From the NCBI GenBank assembly GCA_047971245.1, contig JBKDZN010000131.1, forward strand, positions 1 to 15,585: a DNA stretch of 15,585 nt, given 5' to 3'. Below the pieces are notes generated by a model. That model made no database searches. It had not been told where the DNA came from and saw nothing but the letters and a program-made list of their open reading frames with translations. Positions 12,776 through 15,585 of the stretch are shown piece after piece. Source of the stretch: CADEDH01 sp047971245. Lineage in GTDB: Bacteria > Actinomycetota > Acidimicrobiia > Acidimicrobiales > SZUA-35. The position numbers and the translations under genes are program-made. The first letter of the stretch is position 1, and every line of letters starts with the position of its first letter.

Positions 12776-15585
12776 ATGAGCCCACCGCCAGAGCCCCTCA
12801 CCGACCCCGAAGACCTTTCGAGCCGAAACTTCAAACAAGCTTGGGTTGAATTACCCGCCGAAGCCAGGGTGGTCCGAGCTCAGATCTGCCTGGAGTTCGG
12901 GCAGTACGAACACGCGATCGGGGTGATCGGACCCGCGCTGGCGGCCGGTGATCCGTTCGCCGCGGTCCTGCACGGTCTGGCCAGCCGGCTCCTCATCCAC
13001 CAGCGGCGACGCGAACCCGCCGATTGGGACACGTTCAGGATCTGGGTGCAGGAGATCGAGACGTATCTCGGTCATGGCAGCCCCGAGCATCTCCTGATGG
13101 AGATCCGCGCCGCCCGCCGGGAATATCTGGGCGGTGGCGTCGCACCGCTCCCGGCCTATGAGACGGTCTCCGAGCTGATCGGCTCGGCCAAGGAGCAGCT
13201 CCACGTCCAGAACCGCCTGAAGCGACCGGACCGGGTGCTCGGCTTGTCGACGATGGAGGTGGAGCTCGACTATCAGCGCATCGCGCTCGAGCTCGACCAC
13301 CGCCAGTATCGAACGGCCTACGAGCACATCGAGCGCTTCGCCGAGCGGCACGGCGACCTGGTGCACGGAGCCCTGTGGGTGGCCACCGCCCGCACCCGGC
13401 GGGCCCTCGGCCTCCGGCGCGTCGGTCGCATCGACGAACTCACGACCCGGATCGGACGGCTGGAACAGGAGGCGTTCGATGCCACCGCCAACGGCCGTCC
13501 GGTGCGCTTCACCCAGTCCCGGTATCTGGCCAGCCTGTTCCGCCACCTGGCCGTGGCCCACGCGGCCACCAAGCCGAAGGCCGCCATGGCCGCCATCCGC
13601 TGCGCCGACCGGCACCGATCGATCGAGTACGGCGTCCCCGCTCCCCCCGAGGCCGAGCCGCCGGTCCACTCCTACGCCCGGCCCCTGTACGCCCTGATGC
13701 TCAACGATCGCGCCCAGGCCCTCGACCTGGCCGCCCAGCTGCTCGAGACCCGGGGCCTGCCCGGGCTCGCCGCCGAACTACGACGTTTCACCGGGCCGGA
13801 CGCCGCGGCGACGCCCGAGCCCGGATCCGAGGCCGTGAGCCCGGAGGCCCGGGAAGCCCTCTCGACCCTCGACGAGGCCCACATCCGCGCCGTTCTGGCC
13901 GTGGTGCGGGTCCTGCGGACCGTCGGCCACGGGGGCCCGGCGTGGCACTGGCTCGATCTGCTCCCCGCCGACCATCCCTCGGCCGCCCTGTGCGACGCCC
14001 ACCGCATCTCCCTCGAGCGGGAGATGGGCTCGGCCAGCGGCCGGATCGAGGGGTTCGACCCGGCGGCCGAGCCGCTCACGTCACAGGCCCCCACCGCCGA
14101 ACACGACACCGTCGAGCTGTTGTGGAGTGAGCTCGGCCGCAGCGCCCTCGCCGTGGCCGACCTCGACAAGGCCGAGCAGATCTACACCCAGCTGAGCGGC
14201 TCCCCCTGGTTCGACTCCGAGGTCGACGGCCGGGCCGGCCTGGTCGACATCAAGCGCCGCCGCCGGATGTTGCCGGCGGTCCGGGGCGACGTGTCGGGCT
14301 ATCTCAACCAGTACCGGTCGGCCGGTGTCGACCCACCCGCCGACCTCGAGGCCGCCGGGGCGTGGGCCGAACTCCAGATCGGCGACCCTCGCCGCGCCGC
14401 GGCCACCCTGCAGGGAGCCCTCCGGCGGGAGCCCTACAGCGTCACCGCCTGGATCGGGTTGGTGCGGAGCCTGCGCCTGCTCGGCTGTCCACGGGATGCC
14501 CACCTGGTCTGCCGGCTGGTGTGTGGCGGCGACGGCCACCTGACCGGGCAGGTCCAGCTCGACGAATTGCGGGCCTGGCTCGACGACCGCCCTCCCCCGT
14601 CGCTGGACGTCCGGCACGGCGGCCTGCTCGAGAGTGAAGCCGGCTGGTGCGCCATCGACGCGTCGGCGTGGGCCGACGCCCACGATCACTTCACCCGGTC
14701 CCTGGCCGTCATGCCCTACTTCGTGTCCGCCCACCGTGGGATCGTGGCCGCCACCACCGGCGACAGCGCACGTGACCTCGACGAGCTCATCGCCGCCCAG
14801 CTCGATTACGCCGCCCGTCGCCTGCCCGATCCGGTGCGGCGGGACGGGCCGGCTCTGGGGCTGCTCGAGCTCGAGCTCCACCTGGAGGCAGGAGCCGTGC
14901 GAGCCGCCCAGCACCTCCCCGAGCCGGCGCAGCGTCACCTGGCCAGAGCCGCCGAACTCAGCCTGACCACCCCCGGCAGCGATCGGCACCGCACCGACCG
15001 CACCATCGCGAGCATCCACATCGACCTCGGTGATCTCGACGAGGCCGTCCGGGTGGTGCCCTGGCTCCGCAACCGCACCGAACCCACCGCCGACGACCGG
15101 CAGCAGATCCTCATCGCCCGGTACGGGATCCGGGACCACCGCCCGCCGAACGTCTCGGTGGAACGCGTGGACGAGTTCCATGACGCGGCGTCCAGGACCA
15201 GCACCCCGGGCTCGGATCCGCCACCGGCGATCGTCCGGTGGGGGCTGGGCGACGAGGAGCCGCTCGTTCCCGGTTCGGCCCGCTGGCTCACCGCCGTCAT
15301 CTGCCTGTTCGAGACCCGCCGGTTCCTCGAGACCGAGCGTGCCCTCGACGCGGCCATGACCCCACTGGCGACCCGACCACGCCCGGGGGTCGGCCAGGAA
15401 CAGGGGCCCGACCCCGTCCCCAACCGGACGTTGGCCGTGCTCCGGGCGTGGGTGGCCCTGGCCCGCAGCGAGCTCCCCTATGTTCCCACCGAGGAACAGA
15501 AACGCCTGATCTTCACGGCCTGCGACATCACCAGCCGGCTCGAGGGGTGGACGGTCGAGGACCTCCACCTCTCGGCCATCGCCGA
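12776..15585 (+). CDS. Large TPR-like helical repeat protein, 3' truncated
   Basis: The plus-strand frame from ATG 12776 is open to the last base of the window: 936 complete codons with no stop. I read it codon by codon, and third positions are strongly G/C, as in real host genes. The sequence is almost wholly helical, with repeated pairs of about 34-40 residues in which Ala, Leu and Gly sit at TPR-like positions, for example WAELQIGDPRRAAATLQGAL and SALAVADLDKAEQIYTQL, and later IHIDLGDLDEAVRVVPWL. I see no signal peptide, no membrane segment and no catalytic motif in the visible part. An enzymatic C-terminal domain (for example CHAT-type) may lie beyond the window. Acting as a protein-protein scaffold is the usual role of such repeats; its partners and function are unknown. 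Long frames on the opposite strand here (12851-13669, 14081-15568) are shadows. Confidence 0.85.
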   Translation, partial: MSPPPEPLTDPEDLSSRNFKQAWVELPAEARVVRAQICLEFGQYEHAIGVIGPALAAGDPFAAVLHGLASRLLIHQRRREPADWDTFRIWVQEIETYLGHGSPEHLLMEIRAARREYLGGGVAPLPAYETVSELIGSAKEQLHVQNRLKRPDRVLGLSTMEVELDYQRIALELDHRQYRTAYEHIERFAERHGDLVHGALWVATARTRRALGLRRVGRIDELTTRIGRLEQEAFDATANGRPVRFTQSRYLASLFRHLAVAHAATKPKAAMAAIRCADRHRSIEYGVPAPPEAEPPVHSYARPLYALMLNDRAQALDLAAQLLETRGLPGLAAELRRFTGPDAAATPEPGSEAVSPEAREALSTLDEAHIRAVLAVVRVLRTVGHGGPAWHWLDLLPADHPSAALCDAHRISLEREMGSASGRIEGFDPAAEPLTSQAPTAEHDTVELLWSELGRSALAVADLDKAEQIYTQLSGSPWFDSEVDGRAGLVDIKRRRRMLPAVRGDVSGYLNQYRSAGVDPPADLEAAGAWAELQIGDPRRAAATLQGALRREPYSVTAWIGLVRSLRLLGCPRDAHLVCRLVCGGDGHLTGQVQLDELRAWLDDRPPPSLDVRHGGLLESEAGWCAIDASAWADAHDHFTRSLAVMPYFVSAHRGIVAATTGDSARDLDELIAAQLDYAARRLPDPVRRDGPALGLLELELHLEAGAVRAAQHLPEPAQRHLARAAELSLTTPGSDRHRTDRTIASIHIDLGDLDEAVRVVPWLRNRTEPTADDRQQILIARYGIRDHRPPNVSVERVDEFHDAASRTSTPGSDPPPAIVRWGLGDEEPLVPGSARWLTAVICLFETRRFLETERALDAAMTPLATRPRPGVGQEQGPDPVPNRTLAVLRAWVALARSELPYVPTEEQKRLIFTACDITSRLEGWTVEDLHLSAIA

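Noticed and set aside
12851..13669. Minus-strand open frame of 272 codons
   Set aside because: Also antisense to the continuous TPR-like frame. It has no recognisable motif and no ribosome-binding site that stands out.
14081..15568. Long minus-strand open frame of 495 codons
   Set aside because: It lies antisense to the TPR-like gene, whose plus-strand frame has far better codon and protein character. The minus product is Gly/Val/Pro-rich with no domain, a typical high-GC shadow.

Overview
The window is very GC-rich DNA with strongly G/C-ending codons, frequent GTG starts and tightly packed genes. It looks like a high-GC actinobacterium. The mix of SDR, enoyl-CoA hydratase, VOC, SulP and PEP-swivel proteins would fit an Acidimicrobiia-type genome, but that placement is an inference from style, not a match I could run. 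I see no tRNA, rRNA, CRISPR array, transposase or phage gene.

Layout. 2-1388 (+): the 3' end of one polyamine-type ABC permease and a complete second one, PotB/PotC-like, four bases apart. 1373-4721 (-): four catabolic-type genes reading leftwards, in the order enoyl-CoA hydratase-like, VOC (glyoxalase-fold) protein, alpha/beta hydrolase and SDR oxidoreductase. The last two are separated by only two bases. 4833-6743 (+): a SulP-family anion transporter with a C-terminal STAS domain. A good sigma70-type promoter fixes its start at a GTG rather than at an upstream ATG.

6759-12506 (-): the most unusual part. A PEP-utilising 'swivel' protein lacks its ATP-grasp half. Next comes a ThrE-type exporter. 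A 219-base spacer of lower GC follows, then a 749-codon gene fusing an isopentenyl-diphosphate-isomerase-like Nudix domain to a complete radical SAM/SPASM peptide-maturase-like domain. The spacer holds a possible promoter, a perfect 8-bp hairpin and two very short candidate ORFs on opposite strands, either of which might be a precursor peptide. 12776-15585 (+): a very large alpha-helical, TPR-like repeat protein starts here and runs off the window with no stop (936 codons seen). It is divergent from the PEP-swivel gene.

How they may work together. The left half looks like ordinary metabolism and uptake. In the right half, the Nudix-radical SAM fusion and the TPR-like gene share a similar promoter-like pattern (ACTTGTCG followed by TAG at the same distance). 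This hints at, but does not prove, co-regulation. A modification system (maturase, short peptide, exporter, TPR scaffold) is the most interesting hypothesis in this window. It is unproven, and the precursor peptide is not firmly identified.
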